Part shown: positions 16,829 to 25,574 of the stretch, one piece after another
Numbering within the stretch: position 1 is the stretch's first letter
Layout of the letters: every line of letters starts with the position of its first letter
DNA from: Nemesobacter sp965249045
Lineage (GTDB): Bacteria > Desulfobacterota_D > UBA1144 > Nemesobacterales > Nemesobacteraceae
Direction: 5' to 3'
Length of the DNA: 64,000 bases
Assembly (NCBI GenBank): GCA_965249045.1
Contig: OZ252213.1
Location: 1,674,001-1,738,000, forward strand
Notes under the pieces: generated by a model
Told to the model about the DNA's origin: nothing
The model's input: the letters and a program-made list of their open reading frames with translations, nothing else
Database searches by the model: none
Translations under genes and position numbers: made by a program

Positions 16829-16858
16829 ATTTTAACATATTTGTTTCAGGATTGTAAA
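16829..16858 (-). promoter_or_regulatory. Candidate promoter of the TonB receptor gene
   Basis: On the minus strand TTTACA (16858-16853) and TAAAAT (16834-16829) are 18 bases apart, each matching 5 of 6 consensus positions. The site lies about 75 bases before the receptor ATG. The sequence CGTTTCAGG or TGTTTCAGG occurs twice around it (about 16842 and 16908), possibly part of an operator. Confidence 0.4.
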
Positions 16859-16930
16859 GAACAAACAGAACTGACCGGTTTCTGAATAACTTACTTTCTA
16901 CACATTCGTTTCAGGCTTTGTTAGAAAAAA

Positions 16931-17015
16931 TGCCCAGGGCCGGACTCGAACCGGCACGGGAGATACTCCCGAGGGATTTTAAGTCCCTTGCGTCTACCAA
17001 TTCCGCCACCCGGGC
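16931..17015 (-). tRNA. tRNA-Leu (anticodon TAA)
   Basis: On the minus strand the sequence folds as a class II tRNA: acceptor GCCCGGG pairs with CCTGGGC, there is a long variable arm (CTCGGGAGTATCTCC), a T-arm GGTTCGAGTCC, and an anticodon loop CTTAAAA with TAA. The discriminator is A. The 3' CCA is not encoded. Confidence 0.95.
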
Positions 17016-17039
17016 GTTACGCCAAACACGGTTAAGAAT

Positions 17040-17114
17040 TGGAGGCGGCGCCCGGATTCGAACCGGGGTATAACGGTTTTGCAGACCGTCGCCTTACCTC
17101 TTGGCTACGCCGCC
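17040..17114 (-). tRNA. tRNA-Cys (anticodon GCA)
   Basis: On the minus strand acceptor GGCGGCG pairs with CGCCGCC, the anticodon loop is TCTGCAAA with GCA, the T-arm is GGTTCGAATCC, and the discriminator is U, as expected for cysteine. CCA is encoded. It lies 24 bases upstream of tRNA-Leu on the same strand, so the two are likely co-transcribed. Confidence 0.95.
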
Positions 17115-17196
17115 CCTGTAACTTTTAGAACTTTAGACTTTACCGAAAAAAAGAAGTTTTGTGAATTCTGGCAAGCGGTGCGTTTGCGCTCTCTTA

Positions 17197-17985
17197 CTAT
17201 GCGGGATTAATTTCGAAGTTCCCTTCAACAACCGCCCTTCCCGACAAAAAGACTCTATTCTCAAGAAGTCTCGTATGAACAAGGCCTCCTCTTTTTGACA
17301 CCTGGTGGCCGATAAGCTCCTTTTTGCCAAGCCTGCGGCTCCAGAAAGGGCAAAGACAGCAGTGAGCAGACCCCGTAACCGGATCCTCATCTATCCCGGC
17401 GTTGGGCGCAAAAAAACGTGATACGAAATCGTAGCGGTCAGAACTTGAAACGCTCGTTATTATAAGTCCTCTCGAACCGAGCTTCCTAATCTGGTTCAGC
17501 CTCGGGACGGTGTTTCTTACTATTGCCTCGCTTTCGTAAAGAGCAACGTAATCAAAGCGGTTTCTGCCCACGTAAAGAGGCGTAGCCGAAACCGCCATCA
17601 GCAGATCCTCAGGCGTCTCCACTTCCCATGGATCTTCCGAGGGAAAATCCATCTCTATAAGATCGTTTTCCCTCCTCGCGGTAAGAACCCCGCTTTTTGT
17701 GGAAAACACGGCGTTTTCCGCCGCGGGAATGATGCCGAGAGTAAAGAGAATGTGGGCGCTCGCCAGGGTGGCGTGTCCGCACAGAACAACTTCGGTTTCA
17801 GGAGTAAACCACCTGAGTTCAAAAACATCTTTTTTTTCGAGAAGAAAAGCTGTCTCGGAAAAATTTACCTGGGAAGCGATTTTCTGTTTTGTCCGCTCCG
17901 GTATATCTTTTTCAAGAATACATACGGCGGCCGGATTCCCGGAACGCGGCCCGTCGGTAAACGCATCCACGGTGTATATTTTCAT
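17197..17985 (-). CDS. PhzF-family isomerase/epimerase
   Basis: This 262-residue protein has the PhzF fold signature: KIYTVDAFTDGPRSGNPAAV at the N terminus, NFSETAFLL with the catalytic Glu (about residue 44), CGHATLASAHILF, and a second half with EDPVTGSAHCCL. Family members isomerise small acids (phenazine precursors) or are of unknown role; no phenazine genes are present. Its ATG overlaps the stop of the VWA gene by one base, so it is in the MoxR-VWA operon. Any functional link is not obvious. Confidence 0.9.
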   Translation of the reverse strand: MKIYTVDAFTDGPRSGNPAAVCILEKDIPERTKQKIASQVNFSETAFLLEKKDVFELRWFTPETEVVLCGHATLASAHILFTLGIIPAAENAVFSTKSGVLTARRENDLIEMDFPSEDPWEVETPEDLLMAVSATPLYVGRNRFDYVALYESEAIVRNTVPRLNQIRKLGSRGLIITSVSSSDRYDFVSRFFAPNAGIDEDPVTGSAHCCLCPFWSRRLGKKELIGHQVSKRGGLVHTRLLENRVFLSGRAVVEGNFEINPA

Positions 17986-19205
17986 CAGAAACCCGCTGGG
18001 AACCCTGTCGCATCAGAGTGGCTGGGACGCCGCTTGAGAGCCAAAATCGCATCCTTTATACCCGAGAGCGTCAGGGGGAACATATTGCCTTCGTAGAAAT
18101 CGTTTAGAATGCCTATAGTTTCAGTCCACTTCCACTCATCCCGCGGCACGGGGTTAAGCCACACGGTAGAAGAATATTTCGCCTTCACTCTCCCGAGCCA
18201 TCGCAGACCCGGTTCCTCGTTATTGTGCTCAACGCTTCCGTTTGGATAAACGAGTTCCCACGGGGACATGGACGCATCGCCGACCATAATGCACTTGTAG
18301 TCACCATTGTATTTATTAAGCACAGAGAATGTAGGGATCTGTTCACTGAAGCGTCTTTCGTTGTTTCTCCAGACTCTTTCGTATATGCAGTTGTGAAAGT
18401 AGTAAAACTCAAGGTGCTTGAACTCATGTCTGGCGGCGGAAAAAAGTCTTGAACAAAGCTCGACGTGATCATCCATTGAACCTCCGATGTCAAAAAACAT
18501 CAAAACCTTGACGTTGTTTTTCCGCAAGGGAGCAAATTCGAGGTCAAGCAGCCCCGCGTTTTTTGAAGTTCTGTCGATCGTCTTCTCAAGGTCAAGCTCC
18601 TCCCCCACCCCCTCTCTCGTGAGAACCCTGAGTTTTCTTAGGGCCATTTTCATGTTCCTGACGTTTAATTCCACCGAATCGTCAAGATCGCGAAATTCCC
18701 TTTTGTCCCATACCTTAACGGCCCGTCTCTGCCTGCCGCCGTCCTGTCCTATGCGAACCCCGGCGGGATTGTAACCGTAAGCTCCGTAAGGCGAAGTGCC
18801 GCCGGTGCCTATCCATCTGTTTCCGCCCTGGTGGCGTTTTTTCTGTTTCTCGAAGATCTCCCTTAGCCTCTCCATCAGTTCTTCAAGCCCGCCCATGGAA
18901 CGGATCATCTCCTTATCCTCTTCGGAAAGGGTGTTCTCGAAATTCTTGCGCAGCCACTCAAGCGGAATCTTCATGAACTGCTCGGTATCGGCAAGCTGAG
19001 CCCCCTTGAAATAAGCGGAAAAAAGCCTGTCGAACCTGTCCATGTGCCGTTCATCTTTTACCATTATGCAACGGCTGAGATAGTAAAAATCGGTCGTGTC
19101 ATAACCGATTACGTCGCGGTCAAGGGCTTCAAGAAAGGTAAGATATTCTTTGAGGGTAACGGGAAACCCGTCGTCTTTAAGCAGCAGAAAAAAATCAAGA
19201 AACAT
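17985..19205 (-). CDS. VWA-domain protein (CoxE-like), MoxR partner
   Basis: The 406 residues comprise a helical N-terminal part, a Gly-rich conserved linker (WIGTGGTSPYGAYGYNP, 131-147), and a C-terminal von Willebrand A domain with the MIDAS sequence DIGGSMDDH (239-247). It follows the MoxR ATPase by 18 bases, the standard MoxR/VWA pairing. Such pairs act as chaperones inserting cofactors or metals into large enzymes. No enzyme client (CO dehydrogenase, methanol dehydrogenase or similar) is adjacent. MIDAS here reads DxGGS rather than the more common DxSGS. Confidence 0.88.
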   Translation of the reverse strand: MFLDFFLLLKDDGFPVTLKEYLTFLEALDRDVIGYDTTDFYYLSRCIMVKDERHMDRFDRLFSAYFKGAQLADTEQFMKIPLEWLRKNFENTLSEEDKEMIRSMGGLEELMERLREIFEKQKKRHQGGNRWIGTGGTSPYGAYGYNPAGVRIGQDGGRQRRAVKVWDKREFRDLDDSVELNVRNMKMALRKLRVLTREGVGEELDLEKTIDRTSKNAGLLDLEFAPLRKNNVKVLMFFDIGGSMDDHVELCSRLFSAARHEFKHLEFYYFHNCIYERVWRNNERRFSEQIPTFSVLNKYNGDYKCIMVGDASMSPWELVYPNGSVEHNNEEPGLRWLGRVKAKYSSTVWLNPVPRDEWKWTETIGILNDFYEGNMFPLTLSGIKDAILALKRRPSHSDATGFPAGF

Positions 19206-19223
19206 GAGCGTATCCCCCTGCCG

Positions 19224-20060
19224 TCACCTTCTGAATCTTCGTCTCATCATCTCGAGCATCTCGTAATCAGCCTCGTCTTTGATAAGCGCGCCCGAGTAAG
19301 GCGGGAGGTTCTCTTCAAGATCTATTTCCGGCAGTTCCCCAGCGGCCAAGCGGTCAGCCGCAAGGAGCTTTATCCAGTCTATAAGCTCGCTTGTCGAGGG
19401 TTTTTTCTTAAGACCGTCGATTTCCCTGACGGAATAAAAGAGGGTAAGCGCGTTATCCATAAGCTTTCGCCCGAGATCCGGGTAATGCACCTTTACTATT
19501 TTCTCAAGAGTCTTGCGATCGGGAAAAGCTATGTAGTGAAAAAAGCATCTTCTCAAAAAGGCGTCCGGAAGTTCCTTCTCGTTATTCGAAGTAATTATCA
19601 CTATGACTCTTTTAACCGCCCTTACGGTTTTTCTAAGCTCGTAGCAGTAAAACTCCATCTTGTCGAGTTCGAGCAGAAGATCATTTGGAAACTCTATGTC
19701 CGCCTTGTCTATCTCGTCAATCAGAAGCATCAGCTGCTCGGGGCTCTCAAAAGCATCCCAGAGCTTTCCCTTCTTTATGTAGTTTGAGATATCGTTTACT
19801 CTCTCGTCTCCGAGCTGTGAGTCGCGAAGCCTGGCGACCGCGTCGTATTCGTAAAGACCCTGCTGGGCCGTCGTGGTGGATTTTATGTGCCAGGTTATAA
19901 GCTGCTTTCCAAGCGCCTTTGCGACCTCAAACGCGAGCATGGTCTTTCCCGTGCCCGGTTCTCCCTTCACAAGAAGCGGACGCTCAAGCGTTATGGCAGC
20001 GTTAACGGCTACCGACAAGTCATTTGTGGCTATGTAATCGCTTGTACCCTTAAACTTCAT
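19224..20060 (-). CDS. MoxR-family AAA+ ATPase
   Basis: This 278-residue AAA+ protein has Walker A GEPGTGKT (33-40), Walker B MLLIDEIDKAD (111-121), a sensor-1 region IITSNNEKELPDAFLRRC with the arginine finger, and the MoxR lid. It is probably hexameric and cytoplasmic, remodelling a client together with the VWA protein encoded directly downstream. The ATG is preceded by only a weak ribosome site. Confidence 0.92.
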   Translation of the reverse strand: MKFKGTSDYIATNDLSVAVNAAITLERPLLVKGEPGTGKTMLAFEVAKALGKQLITWHIKSTTTAQQGLYEYDAVARLRDSQLGDERVNDISNYIKKGKLWDAFESPEQLMLLIDEIDKADIEFPNDLLLELDKMEFYCYELRKTVRAVKRVIVIITSNNEKELPDAFLRRCFFHYIAFPDRKTLEKIVKVHYPDLGRKLMDNALTLFYSVREIDGLKKKPSTSELIDWIKLLAADRLAAGELPEIDLEENLPPYSGALIKDEADYEMLEMMRRRFRR

Positions 20061-20099
20061 TTTTCACTCACCCGCGGGGGGATCCCGAAGACCCCTCGC

Positions 20100-20969
20100 T
20101 TATTTATTGAATACGATTGTCCTGTTTTTGTAAATCAGAATCTCCCGGCTGATATGGGACCAGATAGCGTTTGAGAGAACTTGTTTTTCAAGATCCTGGC
20201 CTTTTCTGACGAGGTCTTTAACCGAATCATGATAATTAACCTTTATCACATCCTGCTCTATTATGGGCCCGGAATCAAGCTCCTCGGTTACGTAATGACA
20301 AGTGGCTCCGACGACCTTGACGCCTCTTTCGTAAGCGGAGTGATAGGGGCGGCCCCCCGGAAAGGCCGGAAGAAACGAATGGTGAATATTGATTATCCTG
20401 TTGGGGTAATGCGATACGAAATTCCCGGTAAGAATCTGCATATACCTTGCGAGCACTATGAAATCCACATTGTGGTCCGCGAGAAGTTCAAGCTGTCTGG
20501 CTTCCACTTCCTCTTTGTTCTTCTCTACATCCCTGAACACTTCGAATTTCATGCCGTACCGGTCAGCAATAGACTTGAGGTCAGGATGATTGCTTATCAC
20601 GAGGGGCATCTCCACATTCCATTCCCTGGCGCGGAGCCTGTAAATTATGTCTGAGAAGCAGTGGGGAAGCTTGGAGACGAAAACCGCCATGCGCAGCACG
20701 TCTCCAGTAAAGAAGACCTCGAATTTCATGTCAAATTTTCGCGCCACTTTCTCACGGAAAATCTCCTCCGTTTCTTCGCGAGAGAGCGTAAAACCTTCCA
20801 TTCCCCACTTGGTTCGGATAAATGTCACCATATCAGCCGTGTCGACGCAATGCTGCAGGGCGTGAATATTCCCTCCGTACTTGAATATGAAGTTGGTAAC
20901 TGCGCGGACCAGACCGGGACGGTCCGGTGAATGCACAAGCAGAATCGCTTCTTCCTGTTTTTCCGGCAT
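20100..20969 (-). CDS. purU: Formyltetrahydrofolate deformylase, copy 1 of a tandem pair
   Basis: PurU hydrolyses 10-formyl-THF to formate and THF. The 289 residues hold an N-terminal ACT domain (about 8-85, with HSPDRPGLVRAVTNFIFKYG) and a formyltransferase domain with the catalytic triad Asn194, His196 (in INIHHSFLPAFPG) and Asp232 (ELDSGP). The gene is an intact tandem copy of the next upstream gene: about 46 of 289 residues differ by eye, most of them in the 131-170 surface region and the ACT ligand loop (43-53). No strong Shine-Dalgarno precedes the ATG, but the leader GGGTCTCAACTAAAA is shared with copy 2. Confidence 0.95.
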   Translation of the reverse strand: MPEKQEEAILLVHSPDRPGLVRAVTNFIFKYGGNIHALQHCVDTADMVTFIRTKWGMEGFTLSREETEEIFREKVARKFDMKFEVFFTGDVLRMAVFVSKLPHCFSDIIYRLRAREWNVEMPLVISNHPDLKSIADRYGMKFEVFRDVEKNKEEVEARQLELLADHNVDFIVLARYMQILTGNFVSHYPNRIINIHHSFLPAFPGGRPYHSAYERGVKVVGATCHYVTEELDSGPIIEQDVIKVNYHDSVKDLVRKGQDLEKQVLSNAIWSHISREILIYKNRTIVFNK

Positions 20970-20986
20970 TTTTAGTTGAGACCCTC

Positions 20987-21856
20987 TTACTTATTGAATA
21001 CGACTGTCCTGTTTTTGTAAATCAGAATCTCCCGGTTTATATGGGACCAGATCGCGCTTGAAAGAACCAGCTTTTCAAGATCCTGGCCCTTTCTGATGAG
21101 GTCGCTGACCGAATCATCGTAGTTAACCCTTATGACATCCTGCTCTATTATGGGTCCCGAATCAAGTTCCTCGGTTACGTAATGACAGGTTGCTCCGACG
21201 ATCTTAACCCCTCTTTCATACGCGGAGCGATAGGGACGCGCTCCCGGAAAGGCCGGAAGAAACGAATGGTGAATATTGATTATTCTGTTGGGGTAATGCG
21301 ATATGAAATTCCCGGTAAGAATCTGCATATACCTTGCAAGCACTATGAAATCCACATCGTAGCGGCGAAGAAGCTCAAGCTGCCGGGCCTCGACTTCTTC
21401 CTTGTTGTCCTTGACGTTTTCGAACACGTAAAAATCCGTTCCATGAATATCTGCCACATCTTTAAGGTCCGGATGATTACTTATCACAAGAGGCATCTCA
21501 ATGTTCCATTCCCTGGCGCGGAGCCTGTAAGCTATATCTGACAGGCAGTGGGGAAGCTTGGAAACGAAAACCGCCATGCGCGACACGTCCCCCGTAAAGA
21601 AAATCTCGAATTTCATGTTGAATTTTTGCGCTACTTTCTCACGGAAAGTCTCTTCCGTTTCCTCGCGGGAGAGAGTAAAACCGTCCATCCCCCACTTGGC
21701 CCGGACAAAGATCATCATGTCGTCTCTATCAACGCAATGCTGCAGGGTGTGGATATTCCCTCCGTACTTGAATATAAAGTCGGTGACCGCGCGAACCAGA
21801 CCGGGACGGTCGGGGGAATGCACGAGCAGAATCGCTTTTTCCTGTTTTTCCGCCAT
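20987..21856 (-). CDS. purU: Formyltetrahydrofolate deformylase, copy 2 of a tandem pair
   Basis: This has the same domain plan and length as copy 1 (289 residues): ACT domain, then formyltransferase domain with Asn194, His196 and Asp232 all kept. The 17-base gap to copy 1 and the identical leader before both ATGs show that one 887-bp unit, leader included, was duplicated in tandem. The copies have since diverged to roughly 84% protein identity. Both look functional. ACT-domain differences (CVDRDDMM here, CVDTADMV in copy 1) could alter the response to methionine or glycine, known effectors of E. coli PurU. Confidence 0.95.
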   Translation of the reverse strand: MAEKQEKAILLVHSPDRPGLVRAVTDFIFKYGGNIHTLQHCVDRDDMMIFVRAKWGMDGFTLSREETEETFREKVAQKFNMKFEIFFTGDVSRMAVFVSKLPHCLSDIAYRLRAREWNIEMPLVISNHPDLKDVADIHGTDFYVFENVKDNKEEVEARQLELLRRYDVDFIVLARYMQILTGNFISHYPNRIINIHHSFLPAFPGARPYRSAYERGVKIVGATCHYVTEELDSGPIIEQDVIRVNYDDSVSDLIRKGQDLEKLVLSSAIWSHINREILIYKNRTVVFNK

Positions 21857-21905
21857 TTTTAGTTGAGACCCGCTTCCTGGTTTTTCATAGCTTCCGCACT
21901 CAAGG

Positions 21906-22394
21906 CTACGACCAGGGCTCCTTGTAGTAGTAGGTAAAGTTAGCGACTTTCGGCCGCTCCGTCCATCCCTTTTTTCTGTAAAAACCCCGCAGATACGACG
22001 GCTTGTCCTTGCCGTTGGTCACCATGAGACGGTAGACATCCCTTTTTTTGCCTTCTTCCATGACGGCCTCGATAAGGCGGCTTCCCGCCCCCATGCCACT
22101 TGCCGAGGGGCTGACGAACAGGTCCGAAACATAGCCCTCATAGCTTCCGAGCATCACAAACGGTACCCAGTGAACGGTGGTAAACCCGAGGACTCTGCCG
22201 CCGGAATCGCAGGCCACGTACATTGTGTGCTCTTCGGGATATTCGCCGGATCGCAATATCAGATCCCGGATCGGAGACGACACCTCCTCAAGCGGAATGG
22301 AGTTCCTTCTCTCAGACCAGCCAATCTCCCTAAGTATCAGGGCCATCGCTTCTGCATCCTCGCCGGTGGCTTTTCTTACGGTGATTTTTTTCAA
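21906..22394 (-). CDS. GNAT-family N-acetyltransferase
   Basis: The frame extends far upstream, but that part is antisense-frame overlap with the crotonase gene. I start the gene at the TTG at 22394 (preceded by GGAAGG, although close), giving 162 residues that begin KKITVRKATGEDAEAMA, a normal GNAT first strand. The acetyl-CoA loop is recognisable in VSPSASGMGAGSRLIEAVM, and the C-terminal strand in GFYRKKGW. The substrate is unknown. It follows the crotonase gene by 22 bases. The first in-frame ATG (16 codons later) would remove the first strand. Confidence 0.82.
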   Translation of the reverse strand: MKKITVRKATGEDAEAMALILREIGWSERRNSIPLEEVSSPIRDLILRSGEYPEEHTMYVACDSGGRVLGFTTVHWVPFVMLGSYEGYVSDLFVSPSASGMGAGSRLIEAVMEEGKKRDVYRLMVTNGKDKPSYLRGFYRKKGWTERPKVANFTYYYKEPWS

Positions 22395-22416
22395 AGTCCT
22401 TCCCGTAAAATTATCA

Positions 22417-23190
22417 TTATTTCTTTTTCCCGAGAGTTTCAAGCAGCGCCCCGAGGCTCTCCAAGACCCCCTGGCTGCGCAGAACTCCCGGAAGCTCACG
22501 ATCAAGTTCGGCGCAAGCTCCCTCCATGTTCGCCACGACCTCGCGGCGAAGAGCCCTTTTAGAAAAAACGTACCCGGGAATAAGTGACGGACCGTATTGT
22601 CCCGCGAACTCAACGCAGTGAGAAAGAAGCTCGTCCACTTCGCGGCTCTCATCAAAAAAGCCGAGCGCAACGGCGTCGCGCGGTTCGTAAAGAAAGCCTG
22701 TCGTCATGACCCGCTGTGCGATTGCCGTCCCCAGCACGTAAAGCGCGATCTGGGCTATGGCCGAAGGAATGGGAAACCCTATTGTGATTTCGTTAAGACC
22801 GAATCTTGCCCCTGAATCAACGCATACCCTGTAATCGCAGCAGAGCGCCAGTATAAGTCCGCCCGCTATTGCGTGACCATTTACCGCGGCCACAACCGGT
22901 TTCTCATAAGTAAAAACCCGGAGCAAAGCACCGCGAAAGCGCTTGTACCACTGCCAGATTTCTTCTTCATCCCCGGTAGAGAAAAGCGAAAAATGGTATT
23001 TAATGTCGAGGCCCGCAGAAAAAGCCCTCTGCGATGAGGTAAGCACCACGGGACTTTCCGAGTGAGCGCTTTCAAGCGTCGCGAAAGCCTCTTCAAGATC
23101 GCTAAAAAAACCCTCGTCAATAACGTTCATCGGGTTTGAGTTCATGCGCACGATCGCGACGTTTCCTGTTCTTTCAATTTCCCAGCTCAT
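22417..23190 (-). CDS. Enoyl-CoA hydratase/isomerase family protein
   Basis: This 257-residue crotonase-fold protein has the oxyanion-hole sequence AFSAGLDIKYHF and the GHAIAGGLILALCCDYRV segment. Where classic hydratases carry a first catalytic Glu (GGLEL) it has Ile, but the second acidic position is kept in GLNEITIGF. That pattern fits an isomerase or thioesterase-like member rather than a standard hydratase. It lies 30 bp downstream of glnS, apart from the main beta-oxidation set. The exact reaction is unresolved. Confidence 0.85.
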   Translation of the reverse strand: MSWEIERTGNVAIVRMNSNPMNVIDEGFFSDLEEAFATLESAHSESPVVLTSSQRAFSAGLDIKYHFSLFSTGDEEEIWQWYKRFRGALLRVFTYEKPVVAAVNGHAIAGGLILALCCDYRVCVDSGARFGLNEITIGFPIPSAIAQIALYVLGTAIAQRVMTTGFLYEPRDAVALGFFDESREVDELLSHCVEFAGQYGPSLIPGYVFSKRALRREVVANMEGACAELDRELPGVLRSQGVLESLGALLETLGKKK

Positions 23191-23220
23191 AATATTTCTC
23201 CATCCGTGCGGAGTGGCAAA

Positions 23221-24939
23221 TTAAGTCACTTTGCCGCCCAACTGACGGCGCCACGAGTCCCTCAGTGAAACCGTTCTGTTAAAAACGGGTGTCCCAGATG
23301 CTGAATCCACGGAATCAAGTATGAAATACCCCTTCCTTTCAAACTGGTAGCTGATCTCTCCGGCGCAGTCCCCAAGAGCCGGTTCAGCCACGCAGTCCTC
23401 GAGTGTCTTAAGGGAATCGGGGTTTAGGAATTCGGTAAAATCACTTTGCTTGTCAGCCATCGGGTTGGGGACGGTAAAAAGTCTGTCGTAGAGCCTTACG
23501 GTCACCCTCGAGGCGTTTTTCGCGCAGACCCAGTGTATAGTGCCCCTTATTTTCCTTCCGTCAGGCGCGGTCCCGCCTCTTGTGTCGGGATCGTATTCAC
23601 AGTGGACCTCGGTCACCTCGCCGGTTGCCGGGTCGCGCTCAAAGCCCACGCACCTTACTATGTAGGCGTAACGCAGGCGCACTTCGGAACCCGGAGAGAG
23701 CCTGTAGAACTTCTTCGGCGGGTCTTCCATGAAATCATCCCTTTCAATGAAAAGCTCTCTTGAAAAAGGCACTTTTCTTTTTCCCATGGATGGGTCTTCC
23801 GGATTGTTTACCGCGTCGAGTTCCTCCTGGGTTCCTTCCGGGTAATTGACTATCACGACTTTCAGCGGGTCAAGCACCGCCATCACCCTCCGCGCCCTCT
23901 TGTTAAGGTCTTCCCTGACGCTGTGCTCGAGAAGCTCCATGTCTATAACGCTGTCCTGTTTCGTGATGCCTATTTTTCGGCAGAAATCCTTTATCGACTC
24001 CGGCGTGTACCCTCTTCTGCGCAACCCCGAGATTGTAGGCATCCTGGGATCGTCCCAACCGCTTACTAATCCCTCGGAAACCAGCCTCATGAGATTTCTC
24101 TTGCTAAGAACCGTGTAACTGAGATTAAGCCTCGCGAACTCTCTCTGCTGGGAATGGTATATGCCGAGCTGGGCGATAAACCAGTCGTAAAGAGGCCGGT
24201 GATCCTCAAACTCAAGAGTACAGAGCGAATGGGTGATGCCCTCAATGGAATCACTCTGTCCGTGCGCCCAGTCATACATCGGATAGATAGACCAGGAATC
24301 CGCGGTACGGGGATGAGACTTTCTCATTATCCGATACATGACCGGGTCGCGCATGTTCATGTTGCCAGAAGACATGTCTATTTTCGCCCGCAGCACGTAC
24401 TGTCCCTCGTCAAAATCCCCGCTTCTCATCGCCTGGAAGAGTCTTAGGCTCTCCTCAACTGATCTTTCCCTTGAAGAACTTTCCCTGCCGGGTTCCGAAA
24501 GAGTGCCCCGGTGCTCTCTTATTTCTTCAGCGCTCAGGTCATCAACGTAGGCTTTTCCCTCGCCTATGAGCCGCAGTGCGTATTCATAGAGCTGCTCGAA
24601 ATAGTCGGAGGCGTAATAAATTCTGTCTTCCCAGTCAAACCCAAGCCACCTGACGTCCTCCTTTATGGCCTCTTCATACCTTATGTCTTCTTTTGAAGGA
24701 TTGGTATCGTCAAAGCGAAGGTTGCACTCTCCGCCGAATTCCTCGGCGATACCGAAATTAAGGCATATGGATTTCGCATGGCCAATATGCAGATATCCGT
24801 TGGGCTCAGGCGGAAAACGAGTAATGGGCTTTGCGATGCCGGATTCAAGATCGCTCCTTACCCTGGCCCTTATGAAATCTTCGGGCTCCGAATGTCCGTT
24901 GCTATCCGACTTCGGTTTCATGATTATGAGTGATGACAT
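23221..24939 (-). CDS. glnS: Glutaminyl-tRNA synthetase
   Basis: GlnRS charges tRNA-Gln directly. The 572 residues have the class I HIGH motif (51-54, in PPEPNGYLHIGHAKS), a KMSKS-like VLSKRN (277-282), and two C-terminal beta-barrel anticodon domains. Length and motifs are those of bacterial GlnRS (GlxRS subgroup). Many bacteria lack it and use GatCAB instead, so its presence suggests direct glutaminylation here. The first of two possible ATGs is used; the second is six codons later. Confidence 0.95.
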   Translation of the reverse strand: MSSLIIMKPKSDSNGHSEPEDFIRARVRSDLESGIAKPITRFPPEPNGYLHIGHAKSICLNFGIAEEFGGECNLRFDDTNPSKEDIRYEEAIKEDVRWLGFDWEDRIYYASDYFEQLYEYALRLIGEGKAYVDDLSAEEIREHRGTLSEPGRESSSRERSVEESLRLFQAMRSGDFDEGQYVLRAKIDMSSGNMNMRDPVMYRIMRKSHPRTADSWSIYPMYDWAHGQSDSIEGITHSLCTLEFEDHRPLYDWFIAQLGIYHSQQREFARLNLSYTVLSKRNLMRLVSEGLVSGWDDPRMPTISGLRRRGYTPESIKDFCRKIGITKQDSVIDMELLEHSVREDLNKRARRVMAVLDPLKVVIVNYPEGTQEELDAVNNPEDPSMGKRKVPFSRELFIERDDFMEDPPKKFYRLSPGSEVRLRYAYIVRCVGFERDPATGEVTEVHCEYDPDTRGGTAPDGRKIRGTIHWVCAKNASRVTVRLYDRLFTVPNPMADKQSDFTEFLNPDSLKTLEDCVAEPALGDCAGEISYQFERKGYFILDSVDSASGTPVFNRTVSLRDSWRRQLGGKVT

Positions 24940-24994
24940 CCACCGAACAAGAGTATGGAATTCCGGGCGTTTCCCCGCGGCGGGAAAAAACCCA

Positions 24995-25549
24995 CTATTT
25001 CCATTTTATGTTGCAACCGAGGCTCGGAATCTGCTCCCAGTCAATCGTTTCTCCTTCTACAATGGAGTCGAGTGCTCTTCGCATATCTTTTCCGGTAACC
25101 GGTTTTCCGTTTCCGGGTCTTGAGTCGTCAAACTGTCCCCTGTAAACACATCTCAGGTCCCGGTCATAAACGAAAAAGTCAGGGGTGCAGGCGGCGTCAT
25201 AGACCTTGGCGACTTCCTGAGTCTCATCAAACAGGTAAGGAAACGAATATCCCTTTTCCTCGGCGACTTCCTTCATTTTCTCGGGAGAATCGTCAGGGTA
25301 GTTCTCAACGTCGTTTGAATTTATCGCTATAAAGGAAACTCCTTTGGGAATGTATTCATCGGCGACTTCTACCAGTCCATCCTGCAGATGCTTTACGTAA
25401 GGACAGTGATTGCATATGAACATAAGCACCGTAGCCACGTCCGACTTAAGATCGCCTAGCGATAGCTCGCTTCCGCTTACGACATCCGGCAAACGGAAAT
25501 CAGGAGCCTCGCTCCCCAAGGGAATCATCGTTGAAGGAGTCTTAACCAT
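24995..25549 (-). CDS. Thioredoxin-like redoxin (AhpC/TSA fold)
   Basis: This 184-residue cytoplasmic redoxin lacks a signal peptide. The active-site segment FICNHCPYVKHL carries Cys46 and Cys49 as CNHC, and a cis-Pro region TPDFFVYD follows. It belongs to the group of thioredoxin-family proteins whose CxxCPY motif resembles peroxiredoxin-like redoxins. It lies 25 bp after the CDGSH gene and before glnS, so co-expression with the CDGSH protein is likely and suggests a shared redox role. Confidence 0.88.
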   Translation of the reverse strand: MVKTPSTMIPLGSEAPDFRLPDVVSGSELSLGDLKSDVATVLMFICNHCPYVKHLQDGLVEVADEYIPKGVSFIAINSNDVENYPDDSPEKMKEVAEEKGYSFPYLFDETQEVAKVYDAACTPDFFVYDRDLRCVYRGQFDDSRPGNGKPVTGKDMRRALDSIVEGETIDWEQIPSLGCNIKWK

Positions 25550-25574
25550 TTTTTATCTTCTCCGGGTTTTTAAG

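Noticed and set aside
16842..16918. Twice-occurring GTTTCAGG as a repeat element
   Set aside because: It is only about 8 bases and imperfect in flank; noted with the promoter but too weak to call as a feature.
22395..22670. 92-codon N-terminal extension of the GNAT gene
   Set aside because: It overlaps the crotonase gene on the same strand in another frame, is Arg/Trp-rich and has no GNAT features.
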